Below, one piece after another: positions 25,132-36,222 of a stretch of 64,000 bases of DNA (positions are counted from its first letter, which is position 1; each line of letters opens with the position of its first letter). The translations under genes and the position numbers were made by a program. The stretch is from Rotaria sp. Silwood1 (lineage: Eukaryota; Rotifera; Eurotatoria; Philodinida; Philodinidae): NCBI GenBank assembly GCA_905250075.1, contig CAJNOP010000122.1:230434-294433 (forward strand), given 5' to 3'. The notes under the pieces were generated by a model. The model ran no database searches, was not told the origin of the DNA, and worked only from the letters and a program-made list of their open reading frames with translations.

Positions 25132-26532
25132 TCAACTGTACTGATGAATATAAACATGTTCACGAGTTCTTATAACAAATTGATTTTGACTCCAGGAAAC
25201 AACATTAATTGGTTTTTTAATGTAACTATTCGTTTGATCAATTGTTCCATTACTATTTATTTTAATTAATCTGCTATTATAAGGATCAACAACAATCCAA
25301 TGATTATTATGTAAAGGTGAACATCTATAAGACCATCCATCACCAAGATCAATCGACCAAATGCATTCAAAAGATTTTATTGAACGCAATTCAAGACGAC
25401 TTTCATTATTATTATCATTATTTATTATTAATCCAAGATTATTTTCATTTGATTTCATATCATTGATTATTTCATTTTCTTGACAAATTATTGATGATTG
25501 CCAACGTTTATCTAAATGTATTGATGGAAATATATTATATTCAAGAATAAGAGGATTTTCGCCAAATGTTGAAATAAATAATGTTGACTCATGACAAGTA
25601 GCACGTTCCCATGGAGCATTATGAATCGAAGTAATTGAAGATAGTTCTACTGATATAAATTTTTCATCAAGAGTATAAATAGTTTTTGGTGATATTAAAA
25701 TAAATCGAGAAAGAATATTCGACCAACATATATCTTTAATAGAACTTTGTGAAAATGTTTTTTTATTAGTAACTCTAAAAGATTGATCAATTAAACATAA
25801 ATTTGATTTTTCTAAAACTAATAAATATGTTGAATTTGTTGATAATGAATACCAATAATCCGATTGAAGGTTAAGCTTATGTTTTGGAACTTCGAAACTT
25901 AAATAAGAATCATTATCATTAGGATTTAAATTTAATATTGATGTTGTAGATGATGACAAGCAAGATGCTAATTCATTTGATGATGATGAACAAGAAAAAA
26001 GATCTTTCAATGATGATGGATGACGTTGAAAATCATATATTCGACATGGAATATCAATTAAAGAATGATCAATTTTTAATGGAGAAAATTTTGTTGTTGC
26101 CTGTTCTAATTCATCTATTTGTTGATGAATTGATTGAATAATATAATTTACCCAATCAACATAATCTTGTGAAGCATCATGATCACAACTTAATAAAGTT
26201 AAAGTTTCTCTTGATTGATCAATATCTTCATTTGTTCTTCTTACATATTCATCATGTTTTGATTTGTAGAATTTATCGATTATATCATGAGCTTCATGTC
26301 TCCATTGTTTTAAATCTTTTAAAAATTTTGATTCATCAATACAAAACTTATTAAGTCGATCAGATACTTGATGAATAGCATTAGATAAACATAAATCTTG
26401 AAATTTGTTATGATCCTCATCTTCCTGAGTAGAATTCATAAAATTAGTTTTTTCATAAGAATTACATGGATATGAAAATTCTATTCGACACTCATCAATA
26501 ACATAGGATTCATCGTCGTCTAACAATGACAT
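25132..26532 (-). CDS. 466-aa coiled-coil plus propeller-like protein, unknown function
   Basis: A single uninterrupted frame starts MSLLDDDESYVIDECRIEFS and ends in VYIHQYS. The N-terminal third (about residues 30-155) is acidic, helical and coiled-coil-like (KFLKDLKQWRHEAHDIIDKF, QQIDELEQATTKFSP). A Ser-rich linker follows (LFSCSSSSNELASCLSSSTT). The rest, from about residue 215, has repeated short beta-strand blocks with an aromatic/aliphatic pattern (KDICWSNILSRFILISPKTI, GDGWSYRCSPLHNNHWIVVD, VVSWSQNQFVIRT) that suggest a WD/NHL-like beta-propeller. The layout recalls TRIM-type proteins without RING or B-box. No signal peptide or TM helix is seen, so it is probably cytosolic. Codon use is AT-rich like its surroundings, and the gene is intronless and looks intact. 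No family could be named with confidence. Confidence 0.82.
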   Translation of the reverse strand: MSLLDDDESYVIDECRIEFSYPCNSYEKTNFMNSTQEDEDHNKFQDLCLSNAIHQVSDRLNKFCIDESKFLKDLKQWRHEAHDIIDKFYKSKHDEYVRRTNEDIDQSRETLTLLSCDHDASQDYVDWVNYIIQSIHQQIDELEQATTKFSPLKIDHSLIDIPCRIYDFQRHPSSLKDLFSCSSSSNELASCLSSSTTSILNLNPNDNDSYLSFEVPKHKLNLQSDYWYSLSTNSTYLLVLEKSNLCLIDQSFRVTNKKTFSQSSIKDICWSNILSRFILISPKTIYTLDEKFISVELSSITSIHNAPWERATCHESTLFISTFGENPLILEYNIFPSIHLDKRWQSSIICQENEIINDMKSNENNLGLIINNDNNNESRLELRSIKSFECIWSIDLGDGWSYRCSPLHNNHWIVVDPYNSRLIKINSNGTIDQTNSYIKKPINVVSWSQNQFVIRTREHVYIHQYS

Positions 26533-29500
26533 TTCATACTAATAATATGAAAAACAAATTCAATGTGTTTCATCATCAAATATGTCTTAGTAGACAAAAA
26601 AAAAATCAAAATTTTTATTAGAAAAAAATTTCAACGACAGAAAAGAAGAAGAAATTATTTTCTCTCTTCTATTCGAAAAAAAACATTATTTAACAATTTT
26701 TTCTTTGATTATTCAATGTTACAGTTTTGACCTTGATCGTAAGAACATAAAAAAACATACATATAAATCACTGAATGAAAATATGATGAAGCCATTGATA
26801 TATAAGTTATACTTTGAATTATCGAACTGATATCAGATTTATATAAAAGTCTTCTCATCGAAATAAAAACTAATGTTCATTTTTTGGTTATTCGATATTC
26901 TTAAGTCTTTTTTTCGAAATCGATTCTATTAAGAAAAGAAATGAAGAAAGATGATGTATTGCACTTATATTAAAAGAAAACAACTGAATCTTCTTTATTT
27001 ATTTAATAACGTCAATTATATTTCTAATCTTAGACAAACATTTGAAAACGAGTTCTCTCTTGAGAATAAAACAACATTTACTTGTTAACCGACGAATGGT
27101 CAAACAGGCATATATTTTTCATGAAAATTTATCATAACGTGTAACTAGCCTAATCATCAAGAAGATTTTTTTTTTCTATAGACTAGTGTAAAAATCAGAA
27201 ACTTTCGAAAACATTACTTTTTCTTTTATAGAGGTCATGTTTGATGAATCTGTTAAAAGATAAAACTGTCCATTATGTAAGACTAGTCTATTTGTTATAT
27301 TTAGATAAATAAATAGTTACTTGAAAGTTCTTTCTTTTTTTTAGTTTCAAATTGTTTTCATAACGATATTTCAATTAATTCCATAACTCAATGGAGAAAG
27401 AATCCTGTAGAAACAAATTTATATAAAATTCTTTAATTTTCTTTGAATTCTTTTGTAAAAAATTTTTCTTTGAACATTATCAACATGTTTATATTCCATC
27501 GAACTTGTCGCCAAAAACAAACAAAATGTTGACATGATTATGATTATTTATCAATATTTATTTAATGAGAATCAAATAAAAAAAAGATATTTGATATTGA
27601 TTTATTTTATCACACGATTTTTAATAATGGTTTACGTTGTTACTGGTACATACTTCGATTTATATTGCAATGTCTTGAGATTTTTTCGTTTTTCCTGTTA
27701 ACAATAATAGATCGTTGGAAGTATCTTAAGTAGATCGTATCAATATCAAGTCGATTTTCATATTTAATTTGTTTTGTTTATTTTTGCCAATTGATTCATT
27801 CGAAATGAACTCAAAATTAATAATATGATTTTAAACAACTACATAACATGTGTTCAAATTGAAAATTCATGTGTAACAATTAGTTTTAGTAATGGGTGCG
27901 CTTTAAACAATAATTCTCCTATTATTTTTGAAATTTCTTCTATATTATTCTCTTGATCGAAACATGTTTTTTTTTATAAAAAGCTATCTCTCGATAGTCT
28001 GAAGATAATCCTAGGATTTATTGACCGTATATAGTTTCTACCAAATTTTGTTTCTGAATAAAATGAAATCGTCTAGTAAAATAAAGTACAGCACGTAAAA
28101 TATTCATTTGTTCAATTTTTTTGATGGAACCTTTTATATCTTCAGTAGATGTTATCTTCATGATTATATGATTTCAAATCATAACTTTAACCGGTTTATT
28201 CTATAAACTGTAGGCTGATAAACATAAGTCAATTAGATTCATTGGCTAATGCTTCAAAGATATGAATGTCCGATAATGGTTGAGAAATCAGTTTTCTTCC
28301 GATGTAAAGCGTATGAACTTTGAAAAAATTCTGCTAAGATACAGTTTATGATGTTATCAGACATAATCAAGATCTTCATCCGTTAAAATGACTATTCACT
28401 TAGTTTTTTTTTCATGTATGATTTTCTTGATAACACTGATTTCTTGAAAATACGATAACAATTCACTTTTTTATATATCCACTCTGTATTTTTTACCTTT
28501 TCTCAAGTTAATTTAAAAGAAGGTTTAAACGCAATTTTATCTCTTTTTTATTCTATAGAATTTTAAGCGTCATTTTTCGAAAAAGAAAAAGAAGTTTTCA
28601 TCAGAGTAGTAATAGAAGAAAAAATTGACAAATAATTACTACGAAAGCAATTCTTCTTAGTTCATCAGTTAGAAAAATTGAAGCTTTTGAAAATGTTCCT
28701 CTCAAACTAGAAAGTAATTTTTCGATTTTTGATCGATTATTCGTGAACAATCGAGGATAAGAGGTAGATTTCATTAAAGCGTTCATATCGATTATTAGAA
28801 AATCCATGAAATATATTCTTTTCACGTTCAGTTGTAGGCCGTGCTTCAAAATCATTCCTGATTGTGCCAAGAGGAAAGTAAAAGGCAGTTGGGTTGAACT
28901 TCTTTAGAAATTGTTTCAGTCCGCTCTTTTCCGAATTCTTTATGAAACTTAACAGAAAGCAGTAGCATTTCATACTAATGTTGTAACAAATCGTTACTAA
29001 AAAAATATGCGAAAAAAACTTGCGTCTCATGGTTCAATCTCAGTTACTATAACGTATTCTCATAAAAATGGGACAGTAAAACTCTTTTTTTTCTTTCTTC
29101 TAAAAAAAAAAAAAATACATCATGATGGATAACGGACAGAATCGAACTTTTTTATATCATCATCTTATTTTCATAATTTTTGCCTGTAGACTCGATTCCT
29201 TTCAATGAAAATTTTGAAACAAAATCTGCTTCAAATCATATCAGTACACATATAACGTATTACGATTGTTCTATGCAACTAAAATTCATAACTTATCGAG
29301 CACAAGATCAAAAAATGTTCATTTCAAATAAGTTGATATAACAATGAAATATGTATTAGGGATGCACCAAATCCTGAATATCTGGTACGAGGAGAATTGA
29401 TTTTTCACTATGAAAATCTCTCACATCCGATCAAATATTTATGTCTATTATAATCTGTTGTATTCTTTCAATTCCGTATTGATATCAGACCTAGTCAAAT

Positions 29501-29989
29501 TTTTAAAAATAATTCTAAGATTTACTAGAATTTACTCAAGCAGACAAATTTTGTCAAAAGTGTGTTTAAACATTATACTTTTCTAGAGCGTTTTTGGATG
29601 CTACTCGAGGTTTCCGATTATCAACAAAAAAGCGAGGAAATAATGCATCATGAAAACGCGAAATATTTTGACGTAAAGAATTTTTTTGCATCATAAACAG
29701 GAAATTATTCGTAAACACATTCTCGCACTAAAAAAAGACTTCGCCTCATGTTTATCTTTTTCGAACGTTGCCGGCTGACAATCGGGAATCACGATTATCA
29801 GGCAAACACTATTGGTAAAAACAAATACCGGAATGCTAAATTTTCAAATTCACACTACCACATTTAAGTATTTCAAAAATGGACACATTCACACTTTCAC
29901 GACACTTTCGATCGACAATCATAAATCGCGATCATCAGCGTAATACTATCACAGAAAATGCCTGAAAGCTGTTCTTCATCACCTGATCT
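26533..29989. other. AT-rich intergenic stretch with no supported gene
   Basis: Minus-strand frames near 28601-29030 were considered and not accepted. An isolated AGGGATGCACCAAATCC at 29359-29375 matches the terminus of the small palindromic element at 34203, but no partner end was found nearby. Confidence 0.4.
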
Positions 29990-30640
29990 ACTAATTACGA
30001 CCGCCCCCACTTTTATATTGTGATCACCAAAGTAAAAGCAGGCCAGTAACAATACATGACGAATTCATTTTAACCATCAGCATAATGATGAAGCATAAGT
30101 AACACTAACGCACAATTTCAAATTAACAAATAGAATCATCACTCAGTCCTACTCCAAACGCAAATACAACGATGACCATGCTAGAAAAAAATCCAAATAC
30201 AATATTTTCTTTCATGCATTTTAACTATGAATATAATGATCAACACCTAATGAAAAAAGAAAGGCTGCTATGACATAATTGAAAATATGCGAGTAACAAT
30301 AACTCATAAACTAATTTTAACCATCAACTTACCCATACATAATTATCAAAAACGTAAAAACGACGATGAATAACTTAAAATCGTAGAGGAACCAGTAACT
30401 GTTTCATGTATTTTAACGATAAGTATAACGATGGACACATAATAAAAAGAGAAAAGAAACGATAACAAAACTAAAAGCATGCGACAAACAATAGCAACCA
30501 AGTTGATTCTAACTGTAAACTTAACGATAAGCACATCATAGAAAGAGAAAGGGAACGATAATGAAACTAAATCCATGCGAAAAATAACAACTGACAAACT
30601 AATTTTAACTCTAAACATAACGAGAAGTGTCCATGGAAAA
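29990..30640. repeat. degenerate tandem repeat, period about 100 bp
   Basis: Blocks containing AACAAnAACTnAnAAACTAATTTTAAC, then AACGATAAGCATAACGATG-like sequence and ATAnAAAGAGAAAGGnAACGATAA, recur about every 100 bp, most clearly from 30290 to 30640. The hydrophobic minus-strand frame across it is a by-product of the repeat. Confidence 0.4.
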
Positions 30641-30758
30641 TCTAACACACAACAACAAACAACTTAACACATTCGACGCGATATGAACCACCGATGGCTC
30701 ACGGCAAAAAAAGATTGAATATCTCCACTTTATTTTAACCAAATGAGCTGGTTTTTTT

Positions 30759-30824
30759 GGATGTGTGTGGGTGTGAGTGTTAGACCTTGACATGTTCAAC
30801 AATACTCGCACCAACACTCACCCT
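30759..30824. repeat. TLI 5
   Basis: GGATGTGTGTGGGTGTGAGTG is followed after a 33-bp spacer by CGCACCAACACTCACCCTA. G-rich arm first, short and degenerate. Confidence 0.65.
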
Positions 30825-31136
30825 AATCAATACGGCAATACGAGGTAGAATGATTGTTTTTCTTGTCATTTTCACATATCATCATTGTTCAGGCACGTTT
30901 TGTTACTCAGAGAAGCTCAAATCTCAATTCTTCAACAGTTAACAATTTGATTTTCTTGTGTTCCCTTGACATCGCCAAGCAACGAATCTAACTTCAAGAT
31001 TTTTTTTCTTTTATCTCAATTTTGTGTACTTTGTAATTTTTTTTAGCTTATTGTTCTTCTTGCTTGAGATTTATCATATAAATTTTGAAGGCTCGATAAA
31101 CTGTTTAATCAACTTCTGCAATCATTTGGAAATCTT

Positions 31137-31412
31137 TTGCTTACGCTGGAAAAAGATGAGTCAAAGCTGATTTCATTATTCGCGTGTCTTATCAAGAGAT
31201 TAGTAATCGATACCTATTTCAATATAGATTTCACTCAATTTTCTTATTTACATTCACTTGTCGTGTGTCAAGTGACGGAAAATCAATTGAGACAGATTCA
31301 AGCAATACTTATGTCTCATATTATTTATCTTTTGATACAATTAGACAACACATTTGATGCCGTACATCGATCAATTCAAAAAAATATTTTCTTCAGCACT
31401 ATTTTCACTTAG
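31137..31412 (+). pseudogene. possible leucine-rich/F-box-type fragment
   Basis: A 91-residue frame includes FSYLHSLVVCQVTENQLRQI and a following L-rich segment (IYLLIQLDNTFDAV). The spacing of leucines resembles the repeat region of large bdelloid F-box proteins. No F-box or further repeats are present on either side. Treat as a relic or a chance frame. Confidence 0.2.
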
Positions 31413-31433
31413 ACATGTTAATCTCGGATACTT

Positions 31434-31494
31434 TTGGGTATCGGTGTGGTTGTGAATCTTATCTTTTTTATTCATACCTATACCCGCACCTAAA
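31434..31494. repeat. TLI 6, decayed
   Basis: TTGGGTATCGGTGTGGTTGTG pairs weakly with TACCTATACCCGCACCTAA across a 23-bp spacer. Orientation is G-rich first. Confidence 0.45.
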
Positions 31495-31768
31495 ACCTTC
31501 TAATGATTCTCAAATATCAGAATATGACTTTTGATTCTTTTCCATAAACAGTCATTTTAACGAAAACATCTACTTTTGTAATAAGCAAATACTGTGGTGA
31601 GATCCTTTTCTAAATTACATATATACTAACTGTTGTGTTTGCAGTAGATAATATTACACTGGAAAAAGAGATTAGATAAGAGAAGTGCACATTTCTTTTC
31701 TTCATGTTGACAGAATTTTACATTCACGGTATTATGGCATCCGTTTGCGCTGTATTACTGTTTCTTAT

Positions 31769-31840
31769 AGGGTGTGAGAATGTGGGTGTGAGCATGAATA
31801 CTATTTTCAAGACACCTACACTCACATCCACACACAAACC
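31769..31840. repeat. TLI 7
   Basis: AGGGTGTGAGAATGTGGGTG followed by CACCTACACTCACATCCACA, with a spacer of about 27 bp. G-rich arm first. Confidence 0.65.
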
Positions 31841-32280
31841 GTGGATGCTCTCTTTATCAATTTCTTCGTTGTCTGCAGTTATAGCGAAAGGTTTCCAAAA
31901 TAAAATTATCTCTGCCAAATAGTGTTCTTCTAATTCTATTTATTTTTAAAAAAATTGGTTTAAAAATTGACTGCTAAAAATGTAGAAATAAAATGGCAGA
32001 AAGGGGTAAGTTTTTTTTGGCTACCCTGTACGATGTATTTTCACTAAATTCACAAAACATCGAATAGACTTCAAAATGGGTGCAAAATTTTACTGTTTTT
32101 TTATCATTTATTCAATCAGAAATTTTGACATGAACATGCCGCATTAATTGTGGAAATAAAGCCGAAAAGATAAATTATTCTATCGAGAGCATTTACGTTT
32201 ACTTTTAGAAACCTAGTAAATCTACAGGTAGCAATGTGTCAAGGATCTTCCTTTGTTTTTAGTGTCATCGTAAGAATATA

Positions 32281-32410
32281 GAGCGTGGGTGTGCTCCGAC
32301 TATAGTTATGAGTATGGGTGTCCCTTAGGGTATCTATTGATCAACAAACACAGCAGAAACCAAACCGCACCCCTCACCTACACCCCACACTCACATCAAT
32401 ACACACTCAC
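32281..32410. repeat. TLI 8, long and degenerate
   Basis: GAGCGTGGGTGTGCTCC and GAGTATGGGTGTCC form a broken G-rich arm. The C-rich arm from about 32368 includes CGCACCCCTCACCTACACCC and CACTCACATCAATACACACT. It lies about 80 bp beyond the 3' end of the minus-strand Cys-rich pseudogene. Confidence 0.6.
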
Positions 32411-32488
32411 TGTCACACAGTCAGTCTCTGTTGTTTTTTGCGATTGCCATTACGTGAGACCCCACAACGAATGCTTCCTTCATCGATT

Positions 32489-33733
32489 TTATTTCGAAAG
32501 TTCATGAAAATAAAACTCTCGAGTAAGTATTCCTATTAATTTCAGCAGGCGGACAGTCATTCTTTCAAGTGCATATGTATCAATCGTTGGCAGGAATACT
32601 CTGTATTCTTTATACCGTACTGATTGCGAGAGAACCAGTATAGGGAAAACTAGCGTTAGATATTCAGTTAAACCAATTCTTGCAGAATTGCTCGGATTTG
32701 TTAGTTCTGTATTTGTATTTGTTGAAGATTGAGTGCTCAATAGGCTTGATACTGTAGTCACACTAATACTTGACGCAGTGATTTTTGTTGACTTCTCCGT
32801 AACTTGCGTTGGTTCAAGCTTTTCTATATCGAACTTGAGTTGATACAATGACCGAATTTGTTATTGTTTTTCTTCACTGTTGCAATAAGGCAAATCGTAC
32901 AGGTATCCAAAGTCCATCGAATTCAGCTTAGTTTTTAAAGAATAAACTTCTTTATGTCAAAGCCATGCCATTCTAGTAGTTGATATTCCATGATTTGGAT
33001 GACTGTCTTGAGCATTAAATTCACAACCACCGCAAATGTATATGTCACAAGTAATAGCTTGAGCCATAAGGCAGGGATTTGTTTGAGAGAAATTTGTGTT
33101 ACGACATGGAGAGCATCTTAACAGTTCTCCCTCATTTAGGAGTTGGTCATTTGAATAGGAAGAGAATGATTGTAAAGGTAGATGTTCAGAAAAAGGAGGT
33201 GTTTTAGATAGCTGCGCTAGAATTTTATCATACCGATCGAACTCAAATATCGCCGCAGTTAAAATTTTTATCATATTTTTAACATTGTTGCATCGGTCTG
33301 TTCTACAAATGTATTCGTAAATCATTGTTGGCATAACTAAAGGGTGCTGACCAACACTAATTTCAAGTGTAACAAATTCTTCGCCCTTTTGAGTTTCCAA
33401 GGATCTACTACCCAGTGTCAAGTTGAAGTTGGTTATCCCAATACAGGAAAAATCGTTTTTTCCAATAGACAGATAATATGAGCAATGGCTTGCATCTTCT
33501 CATACTGTTAAATTTGTTTTACAATCGGATGGAGTAAAAGAGTTTAGTGTATCGTAGGAAATGAATGATATCGGACGATAAAAACCTGAAGGTGTAGGGG
33601 TGATATAAGATCCGAAATATCGAAATTCCATCGCGTGTGTGCATGTGCAACATTCAATCAATTCAGTATATGGTGTTAACTCTTGCAGAATAACCAAACT
33701 TATAGCTAGAAATAGGTTGTTGTATGAGAACAT
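32489..33733 (-). pseudogene. secreted, anchored Cys-rich protein gene with three in-frame stops
   Basis: One reading frame stays open in phase from 33733 to 32489 apart from three stops: TGA at 33500-33502, TGA at 32957-32959, and a TAA near 32870. No frameshift is needed. The N-terminus has a signal peptide (LFLAISLVILQELTPYTELI) followed by CCTCTHA. Cysteine-rich blocks continue across the first stop (EDASHCSYYLSIGKNDFSCIG) with YICRTDRCNN and CSPCRNTNF. After the last stop comes a Ser/Thr-rich stalk (SSISVTTVSSLLSTQSSTNT) and a hydrophobic stretch (GLTEYLTLVFPILVLS), as expected for a TM or GPI-anchor signal. The C-x-x-x-x-CN pattern is reminiscent of Ly6/uPAR domains, but this is only suggestive. 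No GT-AG pair removes the stops cleanly, so nonsense decay is favoured. Confidence 0.6.
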
Positions 33734-33940
33734 CTTCTCTTATGCTTTCAAATCTTGAGAAACGTTAACTCCTTTTACTAAAATGACACACAAAAAGTTG
33801 CCTTCCGAACAAAACAGAAGAAAAGAACCCTTATCTCTGTATTAATTTAAATAAAACTTGCACTGTTTTTTTCTTGCTGATATTTGCTTTGTCTTCTTTC
33901 GAATTTTCTTATCTTTGTTTCATTAGTACAAAAATGCTAC

Positions 33941-34313
33941 GGTGTGGGGAAGGCTCTGATGTAGATGTGAGCACCGCTGTCGATATGTCTCTGCATAATA
34001 TAGTAGTTTTCGCTTAACGCCACCCATAGTCCCACCCACACGAATATCAACATTCCTTCATATCTTCAAGTTATTTATATAAAAAAGTCACCAGGCGGCT
34101 ATGGCCACGCGTATGTGTGAATCAGCGAACGGTGAATGTCATCACCAGCCACCTTGCAATAATAACAAATCTACACAAATATAGCCGCACCCATACCCTA
34201 ACCTAGAGGTGCACCAAAGCCAAGCTCAGTCAAATCCAAACCCAGTGAAAGTCAAACCCTGGGTTTGATTGGGTGTCAGTTTTGGATTTGATGCATCCCT
34301 GCCCACACCCAAA
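33941..34313. repeat. TLI 9, split by a nested palindrome
   Basis: G-rich GGTGTGGGGAAGG at the left. C-rich patches CACCCATAGTCCCACCCACA near 34021-34041 and CCGCACCCATACCCTAACC near 34184-34202, then CCCACACCCA at 34304-34313 after the nested element. Decayed; the pairing of the left arm is loose. Confidence 0.45.
34203..34303. mobile_element. 100-bp palindromic element with GGTGCACCAAA ends
   Basis: The left end AGAGGTGCACCAAAGCC and the right end GGATTTGATGCATCCCTG are inverted copies. Inside, TCAAATCCAAACCCAGTG and CCCTGGGTTTGATTGGGTG continue the palindrome. It interrupts a C-rich telomere-like tract. A related single end occurs at 29359. Confidence 0.6.
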
Positions 34314-34402
34314 TAAATCACTCTAATAAGAATAAATGGTTACAACACAGATTGAATTTAAACAACTGAAATGTGTTACACTCAAATGATGAATCATCAC
34401 CA

Positions 34403-34459
34403 AGAGTGTGGGTGTGAGTGTAGCAAGGAAGCTACACCCACATCCACCCACCCACATCT
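34403..34459. repeat. TLI 10, compact hairpin
   Basis: AGAGTGTGGGTGTGAGTGTAGC, a 5-bp loop region (AAGGA), then AGCTACACCCACATCCACCC. The pairing is nearly continuous, so this is a true hairpin. Its right edge touches the terminus of the next transposon. Confidence 0.8.
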
Positions 34460-34682
34460 AATTATAGTACATGTATGATGCTAATGATCTGTTATTGTTT
34501 GAGGTCTATTATCTCTTTAAAACCAGAATTTATCAAGTGTTTCTTTATTATCATTTTGTTAAAGCATTACTCATCCAATTTGTTAATGTACATCAATTCT
34601 TAATTAGAAAATTAAAACAAAATGAAGTAGCAGCAACACAGTTTTATTATCATATAGTTAATGAAGAAATCCAGCTAACTTA

Positions 34683-35840
34683 TCATGAGCAATACCTACG
34701 AATAGGATGTTTAGTCAGATTCAAATTACATAAAGCACAAACAATCTGTACTATCTTGATAATCTTATGGAAATCATCAACAGCTCCTCTGTAAACACTA
34801 CCCAAAAACTGCATAAGTTTTAAGACATTGATTAATGTTTTCAATAGCAGCTCGTGCACTGTTGATATCACGATTAAAACTTTTCTCTTCATCTGTTAAT
34901 TCACGTCCATGATGTTTTTTTTCGGAGTAATTACATATTGTTCACCGATATACCCTTTATCAGCAATAATTTTGATAGATTCTTCTGCATATTCCAGTAA
35001 TTCTGATTCACTCAGAACTGTGATGTCATGCACAATACCAGGATAGCATCACGAGACATGTACTATGTGATGATTAAAGTCACAAGCTATTTGCACTTTT
35101 AAGGCATAGTTTGTTGAGCTTTTTGCATGATAATATGCTTTACGTTGATTTGAATCATAAGGTTTAGGAATTGCAATAAAAGTTGAATCAACTATTAACT
35201 TGTGATGTTGTTGAGGTCCATGTTTACTGGCTCTACCAGCTGTATCAGCAGGTAGTGATACTAATTGTTGATATGCATACAAATACAGTATATCCACAAC
35301 CTGTGTTAAGAAATAATTGACTGTTGATCGACTCAAATTTAGTTCTGTAGAAATATAACGTTCTAAATGATAATGTTTTAAGTACCATAATGCCACCACA
35401 AGCAAATTTATAGGAGATAAAAATGGTGTGTTGGTATTGTTGGACTCTTGCTTGGGTCTATGCAAGCAATGATTCATAAATGATTGCTCACACATCAAGT
35501 ACAGTTGCTGCACTTGTTCAATATCATGTGCTTTATGTTGTACACAAGATTCATTAGTATGACCCAATTCAGACCACGGACGTTGTTCTACAAAATGCAA
35601 ACAAAAGAAAACATATACCGATCATTTGTTGCTTAGTCTCATGATATAAAGTAATGAAATGGGAGGTGTCACTCTAAACGAAGAGGTGGAATTTCACTTA
35701 CCATCATCTAAGGCTTGAAGTTGTTGCATAGCAACATGCTTTTCTTCCACTTTCTGTGATCTGTCTTCGAGTTCTGATGAACAATAAATACAGCTGTCAC
35801 GGTGCCCAAAAAAATAGATTGACATTGAGAACAACTCCAT
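34683..35840 (-). pseudogene. DDE_4-type transposase pseudogene
   Basis: The minus-strand blocks in order are as follows. A short exon with Cys pairs and a coiled helix (about 35790-35704) ends at a GTAAGTG donor. An exon from about 35600 carries a helix-turn-helix region (LSPINLLVVALWYLKHYHLE, NLSRSTVNYFLTQVVDIL). The catalytic core follows, with LIVDSTFIAIPKP as first aspartate, YPGIVHDITVLSESEL as second, and ADKGYIGEQYVITP. ARAAIENINQCLKTYAV would supply the glutamate. The C-terminus continues as FGSVYRGAVDDFHKIIKIVQ. Damage: a TGA at 35049-35051 between HVS and CYPG, a one-base slip in an A-run near 34915-34922, and a later frame change near 34830. Transposase activity is lost. Confidence 0.85.
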
Positions 35841-36147
35841 TCAACTTGTTGAGAGAACACAATATAAATGTGAAAGCGTTTGTGCTCGAATAAAAATATA
35901 TTGAAGAAAAATGATCTTAGTTAGAACAAAAATAAAGTAACCGAAACACAAGATACAACAGAATGAACAAACTCTTTTTGTGCACGAAATATATATCGAG
36001 AACCAGACGATGTTGGGAAAAAAGGAGAAAAGAAAAAGAATACCATATCTGTTGGCTTTTTCACAGACGAAGATAAGTGTAGGTGTAAGTATCATATGTG
36101 AGCCATAAGGGATATGCAGCGAAAATAAGTAAAATAGAGAAAAAAAT

Positions 36148-36222
36148 GCCCTTCTCAGGACTTGAACCACGCACCTTTTGCTACCCGACCAGATGTTCTA
36201 TACCAATTAGTCTAGAAGAGAC
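36148..36222 (-). ncRNA. degenerate tRNA-like sequence (pseudo-tRNA or SINE head)
   Basis: Read on the minus strand it has a B-box GGTTCAAGTCC and an A-box-like TAGACTAATTGGTATAGA at the right distance. The acceptor halves TCTCTTC and GAAGGGC pair at six of seven positions counting one G-U. The T stem and anticodon stem pair poorly and no reliable anticodon can be assigned. It is therefore a tRNA relic or the promoter head of a SINE. It lies inside the DDE transposon close to its right TIR. Confidence 0.45.

Noticed and set aside
28601..29030. Two overlapping minus-strand frames that might be a transposase remnant
   Set aside because: No catalytic motif, no TIRs, and the two frames do not join into a recognisable protein.
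36148..36222. Functional tRNA gene
   Set aside because: T and anticodon stems pair poorly and no anticodon can be fixed; listed only as tRNA-like.
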